DNA from: Aculops lycopersici
Lineage: Eukaryota; Arthropoda; Arachnida; Trombidiformes; Eriophyidae
Reading direction: 5' to 3'
Assembly: GCA_015350385.1 (NCBI GenBank)
Contig: WNKI01000002.1
Span: 3,970,894-4,034,893, forward strand
Length of the DNA: 64,000 nt
Shown: positions 1 through 11,454 of the stretch, piece by piece
Position numbering within the stretch: position 1 is the stretch's first letter
Layout of the letters: each line of letters opens with the position of its first letter
The notes under the pieces: generated by a model
What the model was told of the DNA's origin: nothing
The model's input: only the letters and a program-made list of their open reading frames with translations
Database searches by the model: none
Made by a program: the position numbers and the translations under genes

Positions 1-837
1 GGCCCTTTACATAGATTTGAAGTTGTGGAAATTTGTCGACGTGACGCCGGGGCGCCGACTGAGAGCCGCGGCACCATGCAAACGTTTTTCAAGAGTCATT
101 GCTCACTTGCCGATGGTCTTTGCATTCCAGAAAAATACTGTGTCGCGACGGGACTGGTCTTGTTGATCGTGGGATTCTCGTCGCCAAGTTTTCCGGATAA
201 TCTCAAACTGTTGCCCGGCTCGCAGTGGTTTGGGTATCCGTTGATGAGACTGTTAGTAGAACTCGGTTGGTTTTCGCTTCTGTATGGAATTTTGGGTGCT
301 AATATTTCGGCCATCATAACGAGTCAATCGTCGATAGGCCATCTCAGGAATGATTGCCAGACTGAGAAAGCCAGGATCATTGGAACTGATAAATCAAATG
401 ACAACAACCAGCAAAGGGAGACGATCACAACTGACACCACTGAATGTGAGGCGCTTTCTTGCCCTCCACCACTACCACCACCGACCGACGGTTTCAAGGA
501 GCTCAAGTCTGGGGACCGGTTAGTGGAGGGCCGACTGAATAGTGGTGGATCGAGAGTGGTATTTCTGAAATGGCCCATCTGGAATATACTGGTCAAATTG
601 AATTATACTCTAATCCTAACTCATTTCACACTGGCCCGCTACCTCGTCCTAACGCGAGCTCGACTATTCGCATTCAATTGGCTTGACTTTTGCCAACTGG
701 CTAGTCTCTATCTAGTGGCAAGCTACTTGCTCGCTCTCCTCATTCATCTGACTGTTGAGATGCCGTTGACGCGAGTAATAAAGCAGCAACTCCTTGAAAA
801 GCTGTTCTGTCGACGCCACCAATCCTCGCAAGGGTAA
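1..837 (+). CDS. NRF-6-like acyltransferase-3 membrane protein, copy 1 (3' end only)
   Basis: This is the C-terminal 278 codons of a nose-resistant-to-fluoxetine type protein; the frame is open from base 1, so the gene begins left of the window. It matches the end of the second copy (3447-4283) base for base with no gaps and only five substitutions (at 244, 252, 813, 824 and 832), three of which change the protein (Met/Leu, Ser/Phe, Gly/Arg). Visible are hydrophobic segments of the acyltransferase-3 fold, a hydrophilic linker rich in Thr, Pro and Ser, and the EMP-like motif near the end (VEMPLTR). A GTG at 25 is not a real start because the homologous frame continues upstream. Identity to copy 2 stops within a few bases of the stop codon. 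Family members are multipass membrane proteins thought to move or acylate lipids; the substrate is not known. Confidence 0.88.
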   Translation, partial: GPLHRFEVVEICRRDAGAPTESRGTMQTFFKSHCSLADGLCIPEKYCVATGLVLLIVGFSSPSFPDNLKLLPGSQWFGYPLMRLLVELGWFSLLYGILGANISAIITSQSSIGHLRNDCQTEKARIIGTDKSNDNNQQRETITTDTTECEALSCPPPLPPPTDGFKELKSGDRLVEGRLNSGGSRVVFLKWPIWNILVKLNYTLILTHFTLARYLVLTRARLFAFNWLDFCQLASLYLVASYLLALLIHLTVEMPLTRVIKQQLLEKLFCRRHQSSQG

Positions 838-1571
838 AATAAGTTGTGACTGCACCAATCAGCCAGATATAAAACCCATACTCTCGGATTAGCCGTCAGA
901 TGGTCTCGAATAGATCAACAAACATCCCTTGGGTAGAAGATCCGACTGTTCACCAAATTGAAACTCCGATGATCAGCACTTAAACAGGATCCTAAATTGC
1001 TAGCAATACAAATCAAATCAATGAGCAAGAGATTCGTGGCGCTGATTACTTCACTGGTTATGTGAAGAAAGATAAGATTGAAAACAAATTTGATTATCAT
1101 ACACTGCGATATATTGTAACTTCGGCTTTTAGCGCAACATGAAAACAAAGCAAGTTAGATTGTTGGCAAACAACAAGGATTATATCGGTTAACTCTTCAC
1201 GTCGTTTCATCTTTTTGTCGGGTAATTCGAGGGAATCGATATAATTGACACACTCAATTACTAATCAAGCTACCAATTCGTATATCGGCTATGGGATGAC
1301 TAGTCACACTGCTCAGGAATTATGAAAGTTCCAGAAAATTAGTGGTCTCGAAGTGATATAGAAAAGTGTCGTCGTTGAGACAGAAATCGAGTTATCTCTC
1401 CTTCGCTCATAGACTAATGATATCTAGGATTATTGAATTGGCCTGATCAAAGTAGCGAGTGCAAATCATTCCAAAATTTTTTACCTTTACCATCGTCGAG
1501 TCAGTAGTGAGAATTTATTTACAAAGTTGACATATTCCTTCTATGCACTCGCGTCGCAGATTTCCTATCCT
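838..1571. other. Spacer between the two NRF-6-like copies
   Basis: About 730 bases without a convincing reading frame. It must hold the 3' end of copy 1 and the promoter and 5' UTR of copy 2. No canonical AATAAA is obvious right after copy 1. The sequence is AT-rich and has no tandem repeats that stand out. Confidence 0.6.
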
Positions 1572-4283
1572 ATGAACAAGATGGTAGTTCTAAGGACAAT
1601 TATGAGATTTCTTTTCATCATTCAGATAGTTTTTGTTGCAGGGTACCTCCCGTCTATCAGTGGTGCACAAACAGAGTCGGTTTCGAAGATTTCTCAGGTC
1701 TTATTTGGAAGAATATGGTCATTCAAAGAGTTTTGCAATGATTACAGAGACGATGCAACAAAACTAAAACAATATGCAACATTCGAAAAGTATTATAACG
1801 GAAGTTACGAGCGTGCCACACCGACCGGGCTTGCAGACCGCCTCAACCATGTGAGCCAAATAGCTCTTGAAGCTAAGATGTATACGCCAGTTTTATGTTC
1901 AGCTACATCTTGGGGCTACGTGAACGAAGATTTACGAAGATTATCCGATTCACCCATAACAAATTGGACGGATTGCGTCCAAGAGGTTGCACGGATTTTT
2001 GGTGACCGACAAGTGGAAGAAAATTCGAAGCAGTCAAGTCCAAACTCAAAATCTAATTCTTTGGACAGTTGGAATCTCCTTAACCTCTTTGGTCGAGTTC
2101 CGGATGGAAATTTCTTCGAAAATCCACTCTGGTCGGGTGACTACAAAGACTGTGTCGCCAAGAACCACATGAGATACTGTCTCGGCGCCTACAAATCTAA
2201 AGCTTGGCGCACGAATGATCCTTCCGAGATCTCATATCGCATTGGACTTTGCTTGCCGAAAAGTTGCAACTCAAACATCAGTCATTCGGCCTTACACCTT
2301 GGACATATTGATGAATTAGTCAAGCACAATCTCATCAGCAACAGTTTCGGCTTGACCAATAACGACAAGTTCCATCTGACTGATATCTACTGTCCGCCAA
2401 CTGAGGATTCAAAATGGCGTACAGTCGGCGATGATCCACTAGAGATAATCCTGTTAGTATTACCTGTGATCTGGTTCTCATTATTGGTATCAACTACATT
2501 TTTGGCATCTTCAATATCAGCGTCAAATAATCTAGCCAAAGCTTTCAATATGAAAATAATATGGACAAGTTTCTTGAAACGAGATCATATTGTGCCGGAG
2601 TTGGAGGATTTGAATGGGATAAAGGTGATAATGGTGATGTGGCTCGCAGTGTCACACCTAATTATCATATTAACTTCCTACTTGTCCAATTCGTCAAAAT
2701 ACAACGAAACGGTAAAGGATTTCCTGTTATATCCCCTACTAATTCAAGGTCAGCACACCGTTCCTGCCTTTTTCATAATCAGCGGCTTCTTAGCTGGATA
2801 CAAGGAGTTGCGAAGATCGAAACTATCGAGCGGATATCTCGAGTTTGTTATCCGCCGTTATGCTCGCTTGTTGCCTATGTACTTGGTCGCGTATGCCTAT
2901 GTCAAGACATTCGGACACCTGTTGGGCGAGGGTCCTTTGTGGGACTATGGAGTTTCGCCACAGAGCGAAACACGTCAGTGCATGGCGGAGTCCTGGTTCG
3001 TTCCAGTTCTCATGTTGGCGAACTTTATTAATCTCTTCTCACACTGCATCCTCACTGGTTGGCACATTGCAAATGACTTCCAAATTTACCTCATACTACC
3101 GGCTCTTTTTGCAATATTTTATCGAAGCAAAAGACTCGGAATATTGGCGACAGTTTGCGGTTTTATAGCTAGTCATCTGTATCACGTCTACAATTTCATC
3201 GAAACCTCAGACGTAAACTTCCGCCACATTTCTATGGAACCCTACATACTAGCACCCCGGATGATGATGTCCAGCCTGGCTTGGGCCTATGTGAATCCAT
3301 TCGGCCGAGTGGGGACTTACTTCTCGGGTGTCCTATTGGCTCACCTGATCCTTGAAAAGAAGAAGAAGAAGTTGCTCGAGACCAATGGCAACTCGGACAA
3401 TATTGGGAACAAATCCAACGTAGATCCAGCCTCGGGCAAGTATATTGGCCCTTTACATAGATTTGAAGTTGTGGAAATTTGTCGACGTGACGCCGGGGCG
3501 CCGACTGAGAGCCGCGGCACCATGCAAACGTTTTTCAAGAGTCATTGCTCACTTGCCGATGGTCTTTGCATTCCAGAAAAATACTGTGTCGCGACGGGAC
3601 TGGTCTTGTTGATCGTGGGATTCTCGTCGCCAAGTTTTCCGGATAATCTCAAACTGTTGCCCGGCTCGCAGTGGTTTGGGTATCCGTTGTTGAGACTATT
3701 AGTAGAACTCGGTTGGTTTTCGCTTCTGTATGGAATTTTGGGTGCTAATATTTCGGCCATCATAACGAGTCAATCGTCGATAGGCCATCTCAGGAATGAT
3801 TGCCAGACTGAGAAAGCCAGGATCATTGGAACTGATAAATCAAATGACAACAACCAGCAAAGGGAGACGATCACAACTGACACCACTGAATGTGAGGCGC
3901 TTTCTTGCCCTCCACCACTACCACCACCGACCGACGGTTTCAAGGAGCTCAAGTCTGGGGACCGGTTAGTGGAGGGCCGACTGAATAGTGGTGGATCGAG
4001 AGTGGTATTTCTGAAATGGCCCATCTGGAATATACTGGTCAAATTGAATTATACTCTAATCCTAACTCATTTCACACTGGCCCGCTACCTCGTCCTAACG
4101 CGAGCTCGACTATTCGCATTCAATTGGCTTGACTTTTGCCAACTGGCTAGTCTCTATCTAGTGGCAAGCTACTTGCTCGCTCTCCTCATTCATCTGACTG
4201 TTGAGATGCCGTTGACGCGAGTAATAAAGCAGCAACTCCTTGAAAAGCTGTTCTGTCGTCGCCACCAATTCTCGCAAAGGTAA
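1572..4283 (+). CDS. NRF-6-like acyltransferase-3 membrane protein, copy 2 (complete)
   Basis: A 903-residue protein of the nose-resistant-to-fluoxetine family. I chose the ATG at 1572; the frame is open further upstream to a TTG at 1527, but the ATG gives a clean N-terminal signal sequence (about residues 9-27, ending near SISGAQ). A Cys-containing extracellular NRF domain follows (about 60-280, with motifs such as YCLGAYKS and GLCLPKSC). Next comes the acyltransferase-3 domain with about 10-11 membrane segments, including FFIISGFLAGYKEL, RRYARLLPMYL and GWHIANDFQIYL, which correspond to conserved family blocks. A Lys run (LEKKKKKLL) and a hydrophilic TP-rich linker interrupt the last helices. 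The gene has no intron, although nematode and insect relatives usually have several. NRF-6 is known in C. elegans for lipid and drug uptake in the gut; that role here is inference. A poly(A) signal lies 137 bases after the stop. Confidence 0.93.
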   Translation: MNKMVVLRTIMRFLFIIQIVFVAGYLPSISGAQTESVSKISQVLFGRIWSFKEFCNDYRDDATKLKQYATFEKYYNGSYERATPTGLADRLNHVSQIALEAKMYTPVLCSATSWGYVNEDLRRLSDSPITNWTDCVQEVARIFGDRQVEENSKQSSPNSKSNSLDSWNLLNLFGRVPDGNFFENPLWSGDYKDCVAKNHMRYCLGAYKSKAWRTNDPSEISYRIGLCLPKSCNSNISHSALHLGHIDELVKHNLISNSFGLTNNDKFHLTDIYCPPTEDSKWRTVGDDPLEIILLVLPVIWFSLLVSTTFLASSISASNNLAKAFNMKIIWTSFLKRDHIVPELEDLNGIKVIMVMWLAVSHLIIILTSYLSNSSKYNETVKDFLLYPLLIQGQHTVPAFFIISGFLAGYKELRRSKLSSGYLEFVIRRYARLLPMYLVAYAYVKTFGHLLGEGPLWDYGVSPQSETRQCMAESWFVPVLMLANFINLFSHCILTGWHIANDFQIYLILPALFAIFYRSKRLGILATVCGFIASHLYHVYNFIETSDVNFRHISMEPYILAPRMMMSSLAWAYVNPFGRVGTYFSGVLLAHLILEKKKKKLLETNGNSDNIGNKSNVDPASGKYIGPLHRFEVVEICRRDAGAPTESRGTMQTFFKSHCSLADGLCIPEKYCVATGLVLLIVGFSSPSFPDNLKLLPGSQWFGYPLLRLLVELGWFSLLYGILGANISAIITSQSSIGHLRNDCQTEKARIIGTDKSNDNNQQRETITTDTTECEALSCPPPLPPPTDGFKELKSGDRLVEGRLNSGGSRVVFLKWPIWNILVKLNYTLILTHFTLARYLVLTRARLFAFNWLDFCQLASLYLVASYLLALLIHLTVEMPLTRVIKQQLLEKLFCRRHQFSQR

Positions 4284-4419
4284 CATAAATCGCGACCACT
4301 GGCCACCTGTTGCCCTTACACAACAGCAACTACTATCCCACCGCCAAGACCATAGCAGATCGCCAGCTAGCCAATCCTCTGATTGACTAGTCACTATTAC
4401 AACCTGGGCAATAGAATGA

Positions 4420-4425
4420 AATAAA
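4420..4425 (+). promoter_or_regulatory. Poly(A) signal AATAAA for NRF-6-like copy 2
   Basis: Canonical AATAAA hexamer 137 bases past the stop codon on the coding strand. Position and sequence support it; the cleavage site is not shown. Confidence 0.6.
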
Positions 4426-6319
4426 AGGGCGCGCAAGAGGATAAATCATAAACTCCCAGTGGCTATTTTGATTTCCCAAGACAACCAACAACCTCTTGTG
4501 TCCCTCTGTCTCTCTCTCCCGCTCTTTTGCTGACCGCCAGTGTAAATTGTTAAATTTAGTCTCTCTAGAGTTTCTAAAAATTCCACTTGCTCAATTTGGT
4601 ATCAACCAAATTGATCCCCTCTGTTAGCTAGCCAGCCAGCTTGGCCCTGAGACTAGGCTGACTCAGGCTGGCCACTGCAACAGGTGGCGCAATTGAACTC
4701 TGGTCTCAGTGTTGTTCTTTGGACTCGTCTTTGTTTTCTTTGAATATGATCAACTTGGTGCTAGTGATGGTAAGCAACTCGCACGCTTAAGGCTCTCAAT
4801 TGAGACGTTGTCCCTCCTCAAGAAAAGTTTTAGTCAAACAAGTAGATAGTTTGGCCATCTTTCCATGTTGATTAGTCAATTGGTGGCTTCGCAACTCCTC
4901 GCCATTCAAATAGTTGGTCACCTTCCAGCAATAAGTAGATTTTTGGCAAGCTATCTGGCTATCTATCCAACTAGCTACCTAGCTGGCCGGCGGGCCGAAG
5001 CTGAGCTTAGTTTAGCTCAAATAGTTCAACTCACTGCACCTGAGTGGTGGCCAGTGGAAGTAGCAGTTGCAATATCAGCAAAAGCGGCGACAAAACCAAC
5101 AACGAGCATAGCTGTAGTTGTTTCCGGTTCCAAGTTGTCTACTTTCACTCGCAACTTACTCATAGACACAGCGAAAAGTAAGAGCAATAGTAGGAGCAAC
5201 AAACTAGACTCACGAATAGAATGGTAATGATGATAATAATAGTAATGGACATGAGTGAGCTGATACATTCAGCTCTCTGGTGGTGTTGCTGGTGGTGGCC
5301 GGAATTCGAGGCGGCAGCTCTCCTCTCGCCTCTGAGTGGCTGGCGGCTGGACCATTTGTGCGCTGAAAGATGTGTCATTGTGCTAGCATTGTAACGACGA
5401 AGTAGAGCAGTAGGCAGCTGGAAAGTGGTAGTTGCGGCGGCAGCTTAGGGGAACGACGGCAGCGACAACGACAACGATGATGACGGCGAAGCGAGCGATC
5501 CGCAATATACGGCCACCCACCTGTTGCCTGTCGCTGTTGAGCGGCAATAGCAATAGCATTAGCGGCGGCAACTGCAACATGAGAGCTAAACGCGGAAGTT
5601 TGTCGCCCAACTTGCAACTCAGTTGGCCGTCCGAATGGAACTTGAATTGACTTTACCAGTTTCAAGATGAGCAACAAGTGGCCGTCGAGGCTAACCGGCT
5701 GCGAGTTGCCGGACTCTCGCAGCGGCCGACTGCCGAAGGGCTTCAGCGTCCTCATATTGGTTAGCAGTGACGCTGCCGCCTACCTAGCTTCTGACTCGCA
5801 TCTCTCCGGCTCATATCAGCATTCTGTGTAAACTTGCTAAGAAGTAGGGAAGGCGGGTGACAGAGGAAACGGCCAGCAATGGCAAGGGGAAAATAATGAG
5901 CGAGAGAGAAACCGACCTAAATACTAGGCAATCATCGCTAACTAGGCGACCAGCCGATCACTTGGTGCCGCCACTGCGCACTCTCGGCCACCAGCGCGGC
6001 CGGACAACAGGTAAGTTTAGTAGGTCCGCCTGGGCAACAGTCGGCGCCCAGACAATGGCCAGCCGCACGCTTGCAACTAACCTGGCCGCCGAGTAGCGGC
6101 AGTGCAAACAGGTGAGTGCCAACGGCTCTCGCCGGCAATCACCAAGGGAAAAGTGAGAGAGCGAGCGAGCGAGCGAGTAAGTAAGTAAGCAAGCGAGCAA
6201 GGGGCGTACTTGACGACAAGAGCAACAAGTGGCACGAGTGGTTTCTTTGTGCGACCAGCGACCGATCTATTGCTGCTCTCATGTCCAGTGGCCACCTGTT
6301 GCTGTTGTTTGCGCGTTTC

Positions 6320-6320
<1 letters not shown>

Positions 6321-6350
<30 letters not shown>
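6321..6350. repeat. (GTT)n trinucleotide microsatellite
   Basis: Ten consecutive GTT units, read as CAA on the other strand, in non-coding DNA. Confidence 0.9.
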
Positions 6351-6659
6351 GCTGATGTTTCTTTGTCCCCCTCCACTCCACTGACGCGTTGCGTCCGTTA
6401 CAACACCAATACCACCTCCACCACCAACAACACCGACAACAACAATAAGTAGCAGTCAGTGGGAGCAAATGTCATGGTGGCGGCGACGGCCAGTGGGAGC
6501 AATAAGCAACAAGAGCACCAAAAAGCATTAGTGAGAAGGCTAATAGTTGGTCAAGTCATAGTTTTCGAGATCGCGTGCAGAATTTGATTGCCAAAGTGAG
6601 AACAGCGGCGAGGGTCGACAGGTGACAGGCAAGTTTGTTGTGAGTAGGCAAGGGAAAGT

Positions 6660-6660
<1 letters not shown>

Positions 6661-6706
<46 letters not shown>

Positions 6707-7066
6707 AGAGNNNNNNNNNNNNNNNNNNNNNNNNNNNNNNNNNNNNNNNNNNNNNNNNNNNNNNNNNNNNNNNNNNNNNNNNNNNNNNNNNNNNNNNNNN
6801 NNNNNNNNNNNNNNNNNNNNNNNNNNNNNNNNNNNNNNNNNNNNNNNNNNNNNNNNNNNNNNNNNNNNNNNNNNNNNNNNNNNNNNNNNNNNNNNNNNNN
6901 NNNNNNNNNNNNNNNNNNNNNNNNNNNNNNNNNNNNNNNNNNNNNNNNNNNNNNNNNNNNNNNNNNNNNNNNNNNNNNNNNNNNNNNNNNNNNNNNNNNN
7001 NNNNNNNNNNNNNNNNNNNNNNNNNNNNNNNNNNNNNNNNNNNNNNNNNNNNAGAGAGAGAGAGGA
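6661..7066. repeat. (GA)n microsatellite interrupted by a 342-base N gap
   Basis: GA dinucleotides occupy about 50 bases on the left and 14 bases on the right of N at 6711-7052. The same unit on both sides shows that the assembly failed inside a long GA tract, so its true length is unknown. Confidence 0.93.
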
Positions 7067-7642
7067 AAAGAGCGATAGGGTGGCACTTCGCGCCGATTTC
7101 GAGATATTGAGACTCGAATTTGCTGACTCGAGCTTGCCAGCCGCCGTCTTCTACTGCAAAAGCTCGTAAAGTTCCAAGAAGGAGTCTTGAGAGTGGAATA
7201 GCGACAAGTATGAGCAACAAGTGTTTTTGCTTTCGGAACTGCGCCACTCGGATCCTGACGTGAGTGCGTTGAGTTCGACGCGCGCCAAGTTGATTATTAT
7301 CGCACTGCGTCGCGTTCTCCGATCATGAGACGCCACCAAAATCCATCTTTTCGACAAATTTAATAATATCATATTGTCGATAGGAACTGTGATCTCGCGT
7401 GAGTTTGTATTTATATTTATGATAATTATATCTTGCATTTGAACGAGTTGTGGTGGGGCGTGCATGATACTGCCAACCAGAAACACGTGTGATTGACTGG
7501 ACAAATACCGTTAGAAATAACAAAATTGAAGTAACAAGAAGGGAGGCAAGAATACATTTACAAGACAAGGTAAAGAACTGCAAATATAAGTTGATGATAA
7601 AAAACAAATAATCTCATCAAACTAAACTACCCACTAAATCCC

Positions 7643-7789
7643 ATGGGTCCGCCGAGAAAACCGAACGCCATGCGAGTCTACGCGCTCGCCATCACTTTGG
7701 CCTGTACGGCGCTCGTGGTAGCGGGCCTCAAGCAACAAGTGGCCGTCGATGCAACGAGTACATTATTAGCCCTGCAGCAGGTAGCTAAC

Positions 7790-7821
<32 letters not shown>

Positions 7822-10800
7822 ACTCCAACAAGACAAGCTAGTCGCGGAACAGCAACTTAATTCCGTGGTAAATACCGCAAATCAACAACAGCAACAACAG
7901 CAACTACAGCAGCAACAGCAACAACAACTCGTTGCAAACACCCCAAGCTCAACAAGTGCACCTGGCCAACCTGCCAAATCGAACCACCGACTTGTAAACA
8001 AACTTATGGATGCTAGACATCGGCGTCGCAACAGACACAATCGGCACCGACTAAACAAACTCAAGGCAGCGGCAACTCCTCAGTCAAGTGGCGTAAGTTT
8101 ACCAGGCAACCTAATGGACAAGTCGCCGCAGGCGCTTCAGTCTCAATTGATGCCATTGGACCAGCAGCCGACTTTAGTGGCACTCGAGTCGATTGTTGAG
8201 GAGGTTGCACGTGCAGGTATGCAGCAACAGCAACTTCCACCGCCCCAACAGTCGATCGGTGCTGGTGGTGGCCAACAGCAGCGGCAGTCGCAATCGAGTG
8301 GCGCCCCGACAGCAAGTGAAATTTTGCTCGGCGATAACTCGGCCTCGCAGATGACTCATCTGCGCCAGGCGCCAGGTAATCGGGAGCAAATAACCCCAAT
8401 TAGCGCGCAACAGGTGACCGCGTCTACGATGGGAGGACAGCAGCAGCAGCAGCCGCAGACTCAAACGCAACTGGCTCTGTTGCCGCCACCACCGCCACCT
8501 CCCCAGTCGCAGCCGCCGATGGCTCCAATAAATCCTTTGGCCACCAGAGGCACTGCTCACAACTCGCGTGGCTTCTTCCTGACATCAATGCTAAGCAAAA
8601 TAATGAACGTACTCAACGTCACAGAGTTTGCTCTCGAAATGCGCGACGGTATTTCCTCCAGAGCTTCATGTATGGCCTGCAATGCAGTTGTGGGCTTATT
8701 CTTAAGTCCTCTCTACTCGAAGGAGGTTTTTAGCGCTGCCATTCGAACAGTTTGCACCTCGTTCAAGATCCAAACTCCCCGGGTTTGTTTCGGTGTAGTC
8801 GAGGCGTTTCAAGATGATTTTGAGTACATTAGAAAGAACACCAAGTTAACCAGGGACGAGGTTTGTGGTGTTGTCTTTGGAGTCGATTGCGCCCGTCGGC
8901 CAACTTACAATCTCTTCTGGACCGTGCCGATTCCCGACCTACCGAGTAAACCTCTGGATTCTCCAACGCAATCCAATGGTAACAATCTAAACTTGGGCAC
9001 AATTCCATTGGGCGAGCACTCAACCATTGACATGGAGGACGCGCCGGATATGTTTGAGTACCGGAAGTCGAGCGCACCGACACCTGGTCCAAATATGGGA
9101 AACAATACGCAATCATTGAAGGCGGCCGAAAGTTTGTCAAAGCAACAACAACAACAGCAACCACCACTAACATCTCAACAGAATCAGCAACAACCAGTCA
9201 ACGGAAAGAAGAGCGCCAAAATGATGAAGAGGCCGCAGTATATTTTCGACGACGACCACCTGTTGGACAATCAAGCAGCAAAAGCCGACCAACAAATGGC
9301 TCGCTCGCAAGTGACAGCAGCGGCGGAGGCTACCTCTAGCTCTGGCGGTAAGACGCAAGATGAGAAATTCTCTAGCTTTGTTCAAATCACTGATATTCAC
9401 ATAGATCCATATTATGAGACTGGCTCGCTAAACGATTGTGGCGAGCCACTGTGCTGCCGAGCAACAAGTGGCTTGGTGGCGCCGAACGACAAGCGACGCC
9501 GCGCTGGCCAGTGGGGCGACTACGGCAACTGTGATGTGCCAATTAGAACGCTAAGGAATGCTCTAGAAAGGATTCGAGAGCAACACTCTAACGCAGAGTA
9601 TTGGCTTTGGACGGGTGATATATCGCCGCACGACATTTGGAATATAAGCAAGAGTGAGACAACTAATCATGTTAGATTAGTTAGTAAAATGGTTCGCGAG
9701 TATTCAAATGGAGTGCCCGTATTTCCGGTAATTGGAAACCACGAGGCGCATCCTGTTAATAGTTTTGCGCCGCCCGAAATCAAAGGCAAATTCTCAATGT
9801 CATGGCTTTACGATGTGATGGCCGAGGAGTGGAGCGAGTGGCTGCCGGCCGATGCGATACGAACTTTTAGAATGTAAGTAACTCTTTTTATCTCCCTATT
9901 ATACACTTGTGGAGCCACCTGTTGTTGCAGACTGTTGGATCTCTGTCTCACTCTCTTTCTCTCTCTCTATCTTCCTCCAATAATTAGAGGGGTCACATGT
10001 GTTTCCTTTGTTTGTCCGCTTAGAGCGTCAACCAGTGAGTGGCACTTGAATGAGCATTCATTGTGGTCACCTGTTGTGCGTGTTGCGTAATTGCAAGTTG
10101 TGCTCATTCACTAGATTGTCGTCGTGCCTGGCGAATACCCACAAGCGCGAAATCGTGAGTTGCGCGCAACAGGTGTCGAGTATTGTGTGTGAGTGTGTCA
10201 AAAAAATTTACACACTCTTAACGGTGATGAGACGACCATCCATTTTGCCACAGGTCATTGTTTTCATCCCAATTCCCCTCTGTTCATTGACCCGAAGGTT
10301 AATCTCGCCCTCTTTACCTTGCGACCTTGATCCTCTTTCTCACACTCGTCGGTTCCAAGAAAGACTCGCGGTTGTAGTGGCAGTAGCATAAGCTCACCTC
10401 CTAATCTGTCGTTTTCTCACATAACTTAACAAAACAAATGCCAAAAAATAACACAGTGGCGGCTTCTACAAGTTGCAAGTGCGCAAGGGGTTCAGGATTA
10501 TCGCGCTGAATACAAACTACTGCGCCCGTTTAAATCCCTGGAGCTTCTTTGATCCCGTTGACCCGGCAAATCAGCTCAAGTGGCTGGCCGACGAGCTTCT
10601 CGAGGCAGAACTAAACCAGGATAAGGTTCATATCATTGGCCACGTGCCGCCCGACAATAGGGAGTGTACACAAGCTTGGCTTTTTAATTTTATCAACATT
10701 GTAGACCGATTCAAGGACACCATTTTAGCCCAATTCTATGGCCACACTCATCGCGACGAATGGCGTATTATTTATTCAATGCAACCCCAACGCCAAGAGG

Positions 10801-11327
10801 AGCCCATAGGAATCCAATACATTGGTCCCTCGATAACTCCCTTCACCGAAAACAATCCCGCTTATCGTATTTATCACCAGGACAAGACGGGCAATATTCT
10901 CGATTCAGAGACTTATTATTTCAATTTGACTGAAGCAAATGCCACGCCCACTAGTGTACCAAAGTGGCGCTACTCCTACAGCACTAGACACCATTTAAAT
11001 ATGACCAACGGATTAAGCGCAATCGAATGGAACTCCTTTCTTCAGCGAATGCACGACGACGATAACCTGTTCGACTCCTTCTATGGGAACTTTTATCGAT
11101 TTAGCGAGCCAAAGGCGAATCAGGTGTGTCGCTCGAAGTGCAAGTATTCGATGTTGAGCGATTTGCGTCTTTCCCATCCGTACAAAACGAAACCAAAGCC
11201 ATTCTTTCCACATAGGAAAATGTCAAACCATCATGGACCTAGAGAGAGACACGAGCGAGGCGACCACGGCCGCCACAACCATCATCATCACCACCACCAC
11301 CATAAACGGCTCAGGTATACGAAGTGA
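7643..11327 (+). CDS. Acid sphingomyelinase (sphingomyelin phosphodiesterase), two exons
   Basis: Exons 7643-9873 and 10457-11327 join to 1033 residues. The donor (AAT|GTAAGT) and acceptor (CACAG|TGG) rebuild an Ile codon and the family motif RIGGFY, so the join is well supported. The enzyme cleaves sphingomyelin to ceramide and phosphocholine in lysosomes or after secretion. Order of parts: signal peptide (about 10-28), a Q-rich region of about 300 residues, a saposin-B domain (Cys343 to about Cys417), a second low-complexity linker, then the calcineurin-like metallophosphatase domain. Metal and catalytic residues visible are Asp584 and His586 (TDIHID), Asp659 (TGDIS), Asn699-His700 (GNHE), His806 (IGHVPP), His840 and His842 (GHTH). 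The C-terminal tail ends in a His run followed by KRLRYTK. It is far longer than the human enzyme (about 630 residues), mainly through the Q-rich insert. Confidence 0.95.
9874..10456 (+). other. Intron of the acid sphingomyelinase gene
   Basis: A 583-base intron of phase 2, GT at 9874 and AG at 10455-10456. It contains CT-rich tracts and one CCACCTGTTG word (9915-9924). This is one of only two introns interrupting a coding frame that I could establish in the window. Confidence 0.92.
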
Positions 11328-11448
11328 TCATTATTATCAATATTGATATTATATATATACACATTAGATACCACTATTAATATACTTAGACAATTCAAAT
11401 AATAATAATCATCACCATCATTATTATTTTCTTGTGAATACACTGTTC

Positions 11449-11454
11449 AATAAA
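11449..11454 (+). promoter_or_regulatory. Poly(A) signal AATAAA for acid sphingomyelinase
   Basis: Canonical hexamer 122 bases after the stop codon, in AT-rich 3' sequence. Confidence 0.6.

Larger units (their letters stand above)
4426..7642. other. Non-coding, repeat-rich stretch upstream of acid sphingomyelinase
   Basis: No reading frame here resembles a known protein. It contains six copies of CAACRAGTGG counting from 4303 (see findings), a GTT run (6321-6350), a GA run broken by an N gap (6661-7066) and a TAAG/GAGC tandem patch near 6160-6200. Two consensus splice donors, CAG|GTAAGT near 6007-6015 and CAG|GTGAGT near 6109-6117, and an ATG followed after eight codons by GTAAGC near 4746-4775, could be 5' untranslated exons of the sphingomyelinase gene. 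That is inference; cDNA would decide. Frames running across the gap are artefacts of N and GA repeats. Confidence 0.5.

Noticed and set aside
1527..1571. Upstream extension of NRF-6-like copy 2 from a TTG
   Set aside because: TTG is an unlikely start in a nuclear gene, and the ATG at 1572 gives a proper signal peptide.
6540..7247. Long open frames on both strands across 6711-7052
   Set aside because: They exist only because N codons are read as unknown and GA repeats lack stops.
10473..11327. Separate gene starting at 10473
   Set aside because: The codon is TTG and the frame continues upstream to a good acceptor at 10457; it is exon 2 of acid sphingomyelinase.
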